The translations under genes were made by a program, and so were the position numbers. The notes beneath the pieces were generated by a model. The model saw nothing but the letters and a program-made list of their open reading frames with translations, made no database searches and was not told the DNA's origin. From assembly GCA_017084465.1 (NCBI GenBank), contig CP070896.1, positions 3,337,501-3,401,500 of the forward strand: 64,000 nucleotides of DNA, written 5' to 3'. This document shows positions 56,599 through 64,000 of this stretch, in pieces. Source of the stretch: Lacrimispora xylanisolvens (GTDB taxonomy: Bacteria > Bacillota > Clostridia > Lachnospirales > Lachnospiraceae). How positions within the stretch are numbered: the first letter of the stretch is position 1; each line of letters opens with the position of its first letter.

Positions 56599-58110
56599 AT
56601 GAACGAGATAAAGCTTGAAATGAAGGATATATCCATAGAGTTTCCAGGGGGTTAAGGCTCTGAATGGAGTTGATTTTAGTTTGACAAGTGGCAGCATTCA
56701 TGCGCTCGTTGGAGCCAATGGTGCCGGCAAGTCCACGCTGATGAAAGTGCTTGCCGGTGTTAACACACATTATACAGGACAAATAAGTGTCGGAGGGGAA
56801 CCGGTAGAAATCCGGTGCCCCAAAGATGCAAAAAATCTGGGAATAGAAATTGTGTTTCAGGAAGTTGACACAGCTTTAATCCCATATCTGACTGTAGCTG
56901 AAAATGTGATGTTTAACACCCTGGTTAATAAAATGGGGAAAAAACAGGTTGTACATTGGAAGGAAATCAAACGGGCGGCAAAAGCGGTACTTGAAAAGTT
57001 AAATGTGGCAGTCGATATTAATAAACCGGTATCTGCGCTGACACTTGCACAAAAGCAGATGGTTTTAATTGCACGGTGTGTGGTGGAAAAGTGCCGTTTT
57101 CTCATATTAGATGAACCGACTGCACCTCTTTCTAATTCCGAGACACTGGAACTTTTCAGGGTTGTCCGGGAATTAGCAAAAGAGAATGTTGGTGTGGTAT
57201 TTATCTCTCACCGGCTGAGCGAGCTATACGAGATTTGTGAAAGCATCACCATCATGAGAGATGGAATGCTGGTGACAAATCTGCCTCTTACGAAAGAGCT
57301 GGAGGTTAATACCCTGGTTGAATATATGCTGGGACGCTGCTATGAGGATAATTATATTAAAAAGCGTGTGAAATTGGAGAACCGCTCCTTGAAATAGAGG
57401 ACCTTACTGAGAAAGACGGTAAGGTGAAGAATATAACCATAACCGTACGCGAAGGGGAAATCGTAGGTGTGGCAGGTTTGGTAGGAGCCGGAAAGACAGA
57501 GCTGTGTAAGACGTTGTTTTCTGCCTATCAGCTTAAAAGCGGTACCATGAAGCTCCGGGGAAAAGTAATCCGTGCAAAAGGCCCCACCCAGGCAGTAAAA
57601 AACGGTCTGGCTCTGGTTCCGGAAGAACGCAGGAAGGAAGGCGTTTTAATCTCAGATACGGTAGTATCCAACATTTCCGTGGCGGCTATGGAGAAATATA
57701 CCAACAAATTATCGGTTGTCAATAAAAAACGGGAAAAAGAGGATGCAAAAAATATGATCCGTGATCTTGGGATCAAGACACCGTCTGAAAACCAGGTGGT
57801 TTCTCTTTTGTCCGGCGGAAACCAGCAGAAGGTAGTAGTTGGAAAGTGGCTGAATAAAGATTCGGAAGTTTATATTTTCGATGAGCCCACAAAGGGAATT
57901 GATGTAGGTGCCAAACAGGATATGTATGAGCTGATTGAAGGACTAGCTGCCAAAAGGAAAGGCATCATCTATGCAACCTGCGAATTTCAGGAGATATTAA
58001 GTATCTGTGACCGGATCTATGTCATGTATGACGGAGAGATCATCAGGGAGCTGAAAGCAGCGGATACAGATGAGAAGGAACTGCTTTATTATTCGACGGG
58101 AGGTAAATGA
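56599..58110 (+). CDS. Ribose-type ABC transporter ATP-binding protein, two frameshifts
   Basis: Double-domain RbsA-type ATPase of about 503 residues after repair. First domain: HALVGANGAGKSTLMKVLAG, a signature region ALTLAQKQMVLIARCV, and FLILDEPTAPLSNSETLE. Second domain: VAGLVGAGKTELCKTLF, LSGGNQQKVVVGKWL, YIFDEPTKGIDVGAK. An extra G in 56647-56651 breaks the start (repair gives IEFPGVKALNGVDFSL), and one A is missing near 57369-57371 (repair gives RVKIGEPLLEIEDLTEKDGK). ATG 56599 follows AGGAAG. It energises uptake with the neighbouring binding protein and permease. Confidence 0.92.
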
Positions 58111-58111
58111 T

Positions 58112-59131
58112 ATGTCTGGGGCAGAGAAGGTAAAAAAGAAAGGTAATTTAGGGGATTTTGTAACAAGATGGGGTACGATTGCAACAATGGTAATCCTGTT
58201 TGTTCTGTTTACGTTTGGTAACTGGAGTAAGGATACGGGGACAAGCATGTTTCTGACTCAATCCAATATGATCACAATTTTACGTGCCGTGTCGATTACC
58301 ACAATTATTGCGATTGGTCTAACTTTTGCACTGGCGGTTAATGGTATGGATCTTTCCATAGGAGCTACGGCGCAGCTGGCAAATGTATTTGTAATGACAT
58401 GTTTTGTATGGCATAACATCAACATCGGCGTTTCGATTATTCTTACCGTCTTAATCTGTTTAAGTGTTGCGGTGATTAACAGCATTCTGATTGTTAAGTT
58501 TAAAATACCGGATATGGTTGCTGCACTTTCCGTTATGTTTATGTATCAGGGTGTTTCCATGACCTATTCAAAGGGCGGCGCCATTACGGAGCGGATGACC
58601 AGGGCGGATGGAACTCAGGCGCCAGGTCTTGTTCCTGAGGCATTCAGGGCTTTGGGAAAAGAACCGTGGCTGATCATTATCATGGTTTGTGTGGTGCTGT
58701 TTGCTTATTTCTTTCTGAATTTTACAAAGCATGGCAGATATATGTATGCGGTAGGAGGTAACCCTGAGGCAGCCGAACTTTCGGGAATTCCTGTGGCAAG
58801 GTATAAAATTCTGGCCTATTTTCTGTCGGCAACCTTTGCTTCCATTGGCGGCATCTGTCTGGCAGCACGTGTGGGAACAGCACAGATCTCTGCCGGAGAT
58901 GCATATTTAATGCCGTCTGTATGCGCAGCTTATATTGGCTTTTCCGTATTAGGGGCTGGTAAGGCCAATGCTTTTGGAACGTTTGCAGGAGCGGTTTTAG
59001 TAGGTATGCTGGAAAATGGACTTATTATGATGTCCGTTCCGTATTATGCAATGAACATAATTAAGGGCGCAGTCCTTGCGATCGCACTTGCCATGACCTA
59101 TGCCAGCGGAAAAACAAAGAATGCAAACTAA
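58112..59131 (+). CDS. Ribose-type ABC transporter permease
   Basis: A 339-residue membrane protein with about eight to ten helices of the RbsC group: TILRAVSITTIIAIGLTFAL, AVNGMDLSIGATAQLANVF, the cytoplasmic coupling loop GGNPEAAELSGIPVARYKIL, and the C-terminal GTFAGAVLVGMLENGLIMM. ATG 58112 follows GGGAGG and lies two bases after the ATPase stop. The transporter probably imports a pentose analogue for the kinase encoded next. Confidence 0.93.
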   Translation: MSGAEKVKKKGNLGDFVTRWGTIATMVILFVLFTFGNWSKDTGTSMFLTQSNMITILRAVSITTIIAIGLTFALAVNGMDLSIGATAQLANVFVMTCFVWHNINIGVSIILTVLICLSVAVINSILIVKFKIPDMVAALSVMFMYQGVSMTYSKGGAITERMTRADGTQAPGLVPEAFRALGKEPWLIIIMVCVVLFAYFFLNFTKHGRYMYAVGGNPEAAELSGIPVARYKILAYFLSATFASIGGICLAARVGTAQISAGDAYLMPSVCAAYIGFSVLGAGKANAFGTFAGAVLVGMLENGLIMMSVPYYAMNIIKGAVLAIALAMTYASGKTKNAN

Positions 59132-59167
59132 ACAGAGATTATAAAATGAACGGGGAAGGTGACAAAA

Positions 59168-60397
59168 ATGTCTAAATACGACAGTTATTTTTTAATGAAG
59201 GCACCAGAAGTTCCAGATTACGTACGGGAAAAGCTTTCTTATTTTGACAAAGGAGCAGAGCTGGAATGTAAGGAAATTGGTGACGGAAACTTAAACTATG
59301 TATTTCGGGTGAAGGATGGAAAAAGCGGAAAATCAATTATTGTAAAACAGGCAGGCGAGGCTCTTCGAATCTCTGCTGATATGCATATCTCCACGGACAG
59401 AGGAAGAATCGAGGCTAAGATTCTGGGAATTCAGGAGATGTACGCGCCGGGACTGGTTCCTAAGGTTTATCTTTACGATGGTGTGATGTGCGCCATGATC
59501 ATGGAAGATATGACCGGACATACCATGATGCGTACTGGCCTGATCAACCATGAAATTTACCCTCTGTTTGCAGATCATGTGACCACATTTATGGTAAATT
59601 CCCTTTTACGGACCACGGATGTGGTAATGGGGCATAAGGAAAAAAAAGAACTGGTAAAAAGCTTTATCAATCCGGATTTATGCGAAATCAGTGAAGATCT
59701 GGTGTACAGTGAGCCTTTTATTGACTATAACCACAGAAACAATGTGTTCTTACCCAATCAGGATTTTGTAAGGGAAGAGCTCTACCAGGATCAGGCACTG
59801 CATTTAGAAGCTGCAAAACTGAAATTTGAATTTATGAATCATGCACAGTCACTGATTCATGGAGATCTGCATACAGGATCTGTATTTATTAATAAGGAGC
59901 ACACATTTATTTTTGATCCGGAATTCGCATTTTTTGGACCAATGGGCTACGATATTGGCAATGTGATAGCAAATATATTCTTTGCATGGTGCAATGGAGA
60001 TGCTGTCATTACTGATGAAGAAAAGAGGGCAGAGTTCTGCGGATGGTGCCTTCAGACCATTTCCGATGTGGTGGATCTTTTTATAGAAAAATATAATAAG
60101 GTATTTGATGAATATGCCACTGACAGGATGGCAAAAGTACCGGGATTTAAAGAGTGGTATCTGGAACAGATCCTATCTGATACAGCAGGCGTTGCCGGAC
60201 TGGAATCAATCCGCCGGATTGTGGGTATGGCCAATGTAATTGATATTACAACCATTCCGAATGAAACAAAACGTACCAGAGCAGAGCGAATTGTGATCAC
60301 GCTGGCAAAAAAATATATTATGAACCGGGATACCTTCCGCTGCGGCGCAGACTATTTAAAAGCCATCAAAGAGGCAGTTGGTAAGTACGAATCATAA
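59168..60397 (+). CDS. mtnK: S-methyl-5-thioribose kinase-like protein (MtnK family)
   Basis: A 409-residue APH-fold sugar kinase. It shows the nucleotide loop EIGDGNLNYVFRVKDGKSGK, the KQAGEALRIS lysine region, the catalytic loop SLIHGDLHTGSVFINKE with HGDLH, and the metal-binding FIFDPEFAFFGPMGYDIGN (DPE). These match MtnK, which phosphorylates methylthioribose; homologues also accept 5-deoxyribose. ATG 59168 is chosen because GGGGAAGGTG lies just upstream. The partner mtnA follows, but no other methionine-salvage gene (mtnB, mtnW, mtnX, mtnD) is present. Confidence 0.93.
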   Translation: MSKYDSYFLMKAPEVPDYVREKLSYFDKGAELECKEIGDGNLNYVFRVKDGKSGKSIIVKQAGEALRISADMHISTDRGRIEAKILGIQEMYAPGLVPKVYLYDGVMCAMIMEDMTGHTMMRTGLINHEIYPLFADHVTTFMVNSLLRTTDVVMGHKEKKELVKSFINPDLCEISEDLVYSEPFIDYNHRNNVFLPNQDFVREELYQDQALHLEAAKLKFEFMNHAQSLIHGDLHTGSVFINKEHTFIFDPEFAFFGPMGYDIGNVIANIFFAWCNGDAVITDEEKRAEFCGWCLQTISDVVDLFIEKYNKVFDEYATDRMAKVPGFKEWYLEQILSDTAGVAGLESIRRIVGMANVIDITTIPNETKRTRAERIVITLAKKYIMNRDTFRCGADYLKAIKEAVGKYES

Positions 60398-60417
60398 AAG
60401 ATGGGAAAGGCAAAAAC

Positions 60418-61518
60418 ATGAGTGAAGACAAAAAGAAATCCATTATGGATTATGACACAGTGGCACTTGATGAAGAAAACCATGCCCTGGTTATTATAGA
60501 TCAGACACAGCTTCCGTATAATACGGTAATTCTTTCATTAACAAATCAGGAGGATATCTGGAGCGCCATTTATCTTCTTCAGGTAAGAGGGGCACCTGCG
60601 ATCGGAGTGGCGGCAGCAATTGGCATCTATCTGGCAGCAAGAGAGATTGAAGCTTCTGATTTTGGAGAGTTTTTCCGGAAATTCAGTAAAGCAAAGGATT
60701 ATCTTGATTCAGCACGTCCGACTGCAGTCAATCTTTCCTGGGCTTTAAAACGAATGGAAGGAATTGTTTTAGACAATAAAGACAAGTCTGTTTCTGAGAT
60801 CGTAGAGGAATTGCATAAAGAGGCTGTAAAAATAAGAGAAGAGGATATCTGGGTGTGTAAGACGATTGGAGAATATGGTCTTACCCTTGTAAACCCAGGA
60901 GATGGACTGCTGACGCACTGCAATGCAGGGCAGCTTGCCACTGTAAAATATGGTACCGCAACGGCACCTATGTATCTGGGACAGGAACGGGGATATCATT
61001 TCCGCATTTTCTCAGACGAGACCAGGCCGTTGCTCCAGGGAGCAAGACTGACATCCTTTGAGCTAAAGGAATCCGGACTTGATGTAACCGTAATCTGTGA
61101 TAATATGTCTGCTTCTGTTATGCGTAAGGGCTGGGTCAATGCTGTGTTTGTAGGGTGTGACAGAGTGGCGGCCAACGGAGATACTGCAAACAAAATCGGA
61201 ACTTCCATGGTGGCACTGGCTGCTAAGCGCTACGGTGTGCCCATGTATATCTGTGCACCGACCTCCACAATTGATTTGAGTACGCCCACTGGGAAGGAAA
61301 TCCACATTGAAGAACGTCCTGCAATGGAAGTGGTGGAGATGTGGTATGAAAAACCAATGGCTCCCGAAGGAGTAAAGGTGTTTAATCCCGCTTTTGATGT
61401 CACGGATCATGATCTGATTGCAGGAATTGTTACAGAGTATGGAATCGCAAGAGAGCCATATAGTGAGTCGCTGAAAGAGATATTCAGAAGGAAACAGGAA
61501 GCGTTAAAAGGTGAGTGA
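60418..61518 (+). CDS. mtnA: Methylthioribose-1-phosphate isomerase-like protein (MtnA/DrdI family)
   Basis: A 366-residue eIF2B-like isomerase: LQVRGAPAIGVAAAIGIYLA, LLTHCNAGQLATVKYGTATA (catalytic Cys region NAGQLA), VFVGCDRVAANGDTANKIGT (catalytic Asp), and VFNPAFDVTDHDLIAGIVTE. It turns the aldose-1-phosphate into the ketose-1-phosphate. For 5-deoxyribose-1-P or MTR-1-P the product is the substrate of a class II aldolase, encoded 1 kb downstream. It ends the rightward operon begun at 55376. Confidence 0.94.
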   Translation: MSEDKKKSIMDYDTVALDEENHALVIIDQTQLPYNTVILSLTNQEDIWSAIYLLQVRGAPAIGVAAAIGIYLAAREIEASDFGEFFRKFSKAKDYLDSARPTAVNLSWALKRMEGIVLDNKDKSVSEIVEELHKEAVKIREEDIWVCKTIGEYGLTLVNPGDGLLTHCNAGQLATVKYGTATAPMYLGQERGYHFRIFSDETRPLLQGARLTSFELKESGLDVTVICDNMSASVMRKGWVNAVFVGCDRVAANGDTANKIGTSMVALAAKRYGVPMYICAPTSTIDLSTPTGKEIHIEERPAMEVVEMWYEKPMAPEGVKVFNPAFDVTDHDLIAGIVTEYGIAREPYSESLKEIFRRKQEALKGE

Positions 61519-61525
61519 CGGTAAA

Positions 61526-61554
61526 GAGGATGCCTTGCTTTAAGGGACATCCTC
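61526..61554. terminator. Hairpin between the convergent mtnA and deoR genes
   Basis: GAGGATG (61526-61532) pairs with CATCCTC (61548-61554), with inner CCTT/AAGG. There is no good T run, so termination efficiency is uncertain. Confidence 0.45.
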
Positions 61555-61566
61555 CTGAAGACCGGG

Positions 61567-62334
61567 TTAGGCGTCGATGGCCTCATACAGGGCAACATTA
61601 TATTTAGTCAGATACTCGGTCCACTGGCTGTCAAGATTTTTGTCGGTAATCAATCCGGTAATAGCATCAAAGCCGGATATGGTGATGAAAGAGGTTTTAT
61701 TAAATTTGGAATGGTCCGCTACCAGATAGATATGATTGCTGCGTGTGAGCAGAGTCTGCCGTATGGCTGCAATTGATTCGTTGGAATCGGTGATTCCGTG
61801 TTCCATGGATACGCTTCTGCAGGACATAAAGGTTTTATCCAGATAGAAAGACTCTAAATTCCGGATTGCTGTATTGCCGACAAATGCCTTATCTCTTGGC
61901 GCATAGGAGCCACCCAGGGTTATAAGGCGTATATCTTCTTTATCCTGAAGTTCATTGATAATAAGAAGAGAATTGGTAACTACTGTCAGGCGCATTCCCT
62001 GAAGCTCCCGGGCAATCTGGAGAGCGGTTGTGGAGGCATCTAAAAAGATGGAATCGCCGTTATGTATCAATGAGAGGCATTTTTTAGCAATGGCCTTCTT
62101 ACTTTCCATATATGCGGTTTCCCTTATGGTAAGCTCCACATTGTTCTCGACCCCGTCCTGTATGAATGCACCTCCGTAAGTTCTGGTAAGGAAACCGTCG
62201 TCTTCCAGCTGCTTTAAATCACGGCGTATCGTTTCCTCGGTTACGGAAAATATTTTAGATAATTCCGTTACTGTAACACTTTTCTTTTCTAATATAATAT
62301 CTTTGATTTTGGCTTTCCTTGTTACTGCTAACAT
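61567..62334 (-). CDS. DeoR/GlpR-family transcriptional repressor
   Basis: A 255-residue repressor: N-terminal DeoR helix-turn-helix (SVTVTELSKIFSVTEETIRR, then DLKQLEDDGFLTRTYGGAF) and a C-terminal sugar-phosphate-binding DeoRC domain (DSIFLDASTTALQIARELQG, LTVVTNSLLIINEL, TLGGSYAPRDKAFVG). ATG 62334 is chosen because AAAGGAAC lies about 6 bases upstream; ATG 62340 is the alternative. It sits leftward between the transporter/kinase operon and the aldolase operon, so it probably controls both in response to a phosphorylated deoxypentose. Confidence 0.92.
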   Translation of the reverse strand: MLAVTRKAKIKDIILEKKSVTVTELSKIFSVTEETIRRDLKQLEDDGFLTRTYGGAFIQDGVENNVELTIRETAYMESKKAIAKKCLSLIHNGDSIFLDASTTALQIARELQGMRLTVVTNSLLIINELQDKEDIRLITLGGSYAPRDKAFVGNTAIRNLESFYLDKTFMSCRSVSMEHGITDSNESIAAIRQTLLTRSNHIYLVADHSKFNKTSFITISGFDAITGLITDKNLDSQWTEYLTKYNVALYEAIDA

Positions 62335-62460
62335 AGGCATGTTCCTTTCTTTCTGCGAACAAATTTTTTGAAATGCAGTATGAAACCATAAGAATACAGT
62401 GACATATAAGCATATTGTATATTTTTTTTGTCAAAATGTAAAGGAAAAATGATCAAAATA

Positions 62461-62549
62461 AAAACAAAACAAAACAAAACACATAAAAACAAATATAAAT
62501 TTGCTAAAATACAGCAAAAATTGACAAGTTCAGACAAGCCATGTATCTA
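62461..62549 (+). promoter_or_regulatory. Divergent promoter region with AAAAC repeats (candidate DeoR operator)
   Basis: AAAAC is repeated four times in tandem at 62461-62480, with related AAAAC units nearby. TTGACA at 62521-62526 with TATCTA at 62544-62549 (17-base spacer) is a candidate promoter for the aldolase operon. AACAAAAC also occurs, in inverse orientation, upstream of the transporter operon near 55139-55149. Operator function is inferred. Confidence 0.45.
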
Positions 62550-62575
62550 GTCGTTTGAACTTTGGAGGGATGGTT

Positions 62576-63556
62576 ATGATGACAGTTCAGGGCGTGAAAT
62601 ACATGTCTGATTTTGAAGCCAAAAAGGCAATTTTGGACATTGGCAAGCGTATGTATGACAAAGGCTTTGTGGCTTCCAATGATGGAAACATAAGCTGTAA
62701 GGTGGGACCAAACACGATCTGGACAACACCCACCGGCGTATCCAAGGGATTTATGAAACAGGAAATGCTTGTAAAGATGGATTTAAACGGCAGGGTGCTT
62801 ATGGGCAACTCAAAACCCTCATCAGAAGTAAAGATGCATTTAAGGGTTTATCAGGAAAATCCGGATGTACAGGCAGTTACACACGCCCATCCTCTGGTGG
62901 CAACCAGCTTTGCCATTGCAGGTATCAGTCTGGATGCGGCTGTTTTGACGGAAGCAGTATTGGGGCTTGGCTCTATTCCCATTGCAAAATATGCAACACC
63001 TGGTACGGAAGAAGTTCCTGATTCCATTGCACCGTTTGTAAATACCCACAACGGGGTACTCCTTGCAAATCATGGAGCATTAACCTGGGGAAAAGATATT
63101 TTTCAGGCATTTTACCGGCTGGAGTCCATTGAATATTATGCAACCATATTGATGTATACAGGGAATATCATCGGCCGTCAGAATGTACTTTCCTGTGATC
63201 AGGTAAATAAACTGCTTGATATCCGGCAGAAACTGGGCATTACTGCAGGCGGAATTCCACCCTGTTCCTTACAGGAAACCAATATGAGAGATGTAATTAC
63301 TTCTTCCGATATCCGGCCATCCTGGCCCGCTTCGCCGATTCAGGCTCCACTTAATCCGCCGGTTCATGAATTAAAGGGTGTCACTCCGCTTGTGAAACCA
63401 GGGCAGACTTCGCCTCTTAAAGAAGGGGGATGTTCTTGTGGAATTTCTTCTATACCCAGGGAAACGGTGGAAAAGAAAGATACTGAGAATTTAAGTAAGG
63501 CAAAGGATGAAATTATTGCTGAGGTTGTGAGAAGAGTCATGGGGCAGTTTAACTAG
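62576..63556 (+). CDS. Class II aldolase with microcompartment-type C-terminal extension
   Basis: A 326-residue protein. Residues about 15-225 form a fuculose-phosphate-type class II aldolase: VASNDGNISCKV, TPTGVSKGFM, SSEVKMHL (catalytic Glu), VTHAHPLVATS (zinc His pair) and LLANHGALTWG (third His). After it comes a Pro/Ser/Thr-rich linker of about 80 residues with a CSCG element, then a terminal amphipathic helix DEIIAEVVRRVMGQFN. That layout is a typical encapsulation peptide on microcompartment cargo. With MtnK and MtnA it would cleave 5-deoxyribulose-1-P (to DHAP and acetaldehyde) or methylthioribulose-1-P. ATG 62576 follows GGAGGG; ATG 62579 is equally possible. Confidence 0.88.
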   Translation: MMTVQGVKYMSDFEAKKAILDIGKRMYDKGFVASNDGNISCKVGPNTIWTTPTGVSKGFMKQEMLVKMDLNGRVLMGNSKPSSEVKMHLRVYQENPDVQAVTHAHPLVATSFAIAGISLDAAVLTEAVLGLGSIPIAKYATPGTEEVPDSIAPFVNTHNGVLLANHGALTWGKDIFQAFYRLESIEYYATILMYTGNIIGRQNVLSCDQVNKLLDIRQKLGITAGGIPPCSLQETNMRDVITSSDIRPSWPASPIQAPLNPPVHELKGVTPLVKPGQTSPLKEGGCSCGISSIPRETVEKKDTENLSKAKDEIIAEVVRRVMGQFN

Positions 63557-63565
63557 GAGGAAAAA

Positions 63566-64000
63566 ATGGAAATTGGGACAAGGGAGATTGAACTGATTGT
63601 AAGAGAAGTGCTTGCAGGGCTGGATAAGAAAAGTCCGACACCTTCTGTGATTCCTTCTCGGAGTGACAACGGAGTATTTGATCGGGTGGAGGACGCAATT
63701 GAGGCGGCTTACAACGCTCAGCGGGATTGGATCAATCATTATAAGGTAGAAGACAGGAGAAGGATTATTGAGGCGATCCGATCCGTTGCAGGGAAACACG
63801 CCCAGTCACTGGCAACTATGGTGCAGGAAGAGACCGGCATGGGTCGTGTGGAAGATAAGCTTCAGAAACATCTGGCAGTCATTGAGAGGACTCCCGGTGT
63901 GGAATGCCTGACTACGGAGGCCATCTCCGGTGACGGCGGGCTTATGATAGAAGAATACGCACCGTTTGGAGTGATTGGAGCCATTACACCTTCAACAAAT
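63566..64000 (+). CDS. CoA-acylating aldehyde dehydrogenase (EutE/PduP type), 5' part
   Basis: The first 145 residues are visible; the gene runs off the right edge. The N-terminus TREIELIVREVLAGL is an amphipathic helix followed by a Pro/Ser linker, the encapsulation-peptide layout of PduP and EutE. The catalytic domain then begins (VEDAIEAAYNAQRDW ... MVQEETGMGRVEDKLQKHL ... EYAPFGVIGAITPSTN). Such enzymes turn acetaldehyde or propionaldehyde into the acyl-CoA inside a microcompartment. ATG 63566 follows AGGAGG 9 bases after the aldolase stop, so the two are cotranscribed. Confidence 0.92.
   Translation, partial: MEIGTREIELIVREVLAGLDKKSPTPSVIPSRSDNGVFDRVEDAIEAAYNAQRDWINHYKVEDRRRIIEAIRSVAGKHAQSLATMVQEETGMGRVEDKLQKHLAVIERTPGVECLTTEAISGDGGLMIEEYAPFGVIGAITPSTN

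Noticed and set aside
1733-58110. Treating each frameshifted gene as a pseudogene or as two genes
   Set aside because: Both halves keep family motifs, most breaks sit in or beside homopolymers, and essential genes (cca, mreB) are affected; sequencing error is simpler.
59168-61518. Ordinary methionine salvage pathway
   Set aside because: Only mtnK and mtnA are present; mtnB, mtnW/X and mtnD are absent, and a class II aldolase plus a CoA-acylating dehydrogenase follow instead.
62576-63556. L-fucose or L-rhamnose catabolic aldolase
   Set aside because: The fold fits, but there is no fucose/rhamnose isomerase, kinase or mutarotase here; the neighbours point to 5-deoxypentose phosphates. It remains an alternative until the flanking DNA is seen.

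Overview
The window reads as chromosomal DNA of a spore-forming, low-to-moderate GC Firmicute of the Lachnospiraceae (Clostridium cluster XIVa; a Lacrimispora/Hungatella/Enterocloster-like organism is my best guess). Support: SpoIIID, a SipL-like SPOCS/LysM protein, a CotS-like kinase and a YtvI-like protein; T-box and L10-leader regulation; AGGAGG ribosome binding sites; Firmicute-type promoters; and a 23S rRNA of Firmicute character. No phage, transposon, tRNA or CRISPR array was found.

Layout. 1-1.7 kb: 3' part of a 23S rRNA gene ending at a terminator with no 5S gene behind it. 1.7-5.6 kb: CobW-type GTPase, a broken HigB toxin with an intact HigA-like antitoxin, LMW phosphatase, HD-GYP protein, spoIIID. 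5.7-6.1 kb: a strongly folded noncoding RNA. 6.1-12.9 kb: six-gene polyamine operon (speA, speE, carboxyspermidine dehydrogenase, nspC, aguA, aguB). 13-35 kb: mixed housekeeping genes (cysE, sipL, ppnP, trhA, rluA-type, T-box/proS, cca, pgm, ABC-F, mreB, recD2, comFC). 35-40 kb: a MerR-methyltransferase fusion with a textbook MerR operator in front of rfbABD. 40-44 kb: rpmG-secE-nusG-rplK-rplA and rplJ-rplL with L1 sites, an L10 leader and a repeated intergenic hairpin, then a cold-shock gene behind a long hairpin. 44-48 kb: two TrkA-N proteins with a KdpD/KdpE-like two-component pair, a cytidylate-kinase-like protein and a truncated deacetylase. 48.9-54.8 kb: a leftward block (flavoprotein, MalT/LuxR-type regulator, P-II, Amt, small membrane protein).

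55.3-64 kb is the most interesting part. It holds a ribose-type ABC transporter, an MtnK-like kinase and an MtnA-like isomerase, then a leftward DeoR repressor, then a class II aldolase with a C-terminal amphipathic helix and the start of a CoA-acylating aldehyde dehydrogenase with an N-terminal amphipathic helix. Such helices are hallmarks of bacterial microcompartment cargo. I infer uptake and catabolism of 5-deoxyribose or 5-methylthioribose through a DHAP-shunt-like route, with the aldehyde-forming step inside a microcompartment whose shell genes would lie beyond the right edge.

Data quality: about 22 one- or two-base indels break about 17 conserved genes, most of them in or beside homopolymer runs. 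This is best explained by uncorrected long-read errors, so I annotate those genes as single loci with a frameshift note and not as pseudogenes. Two exceptions look like real decay: the HigB remnant and the truncated polysaccharide deacetylase.
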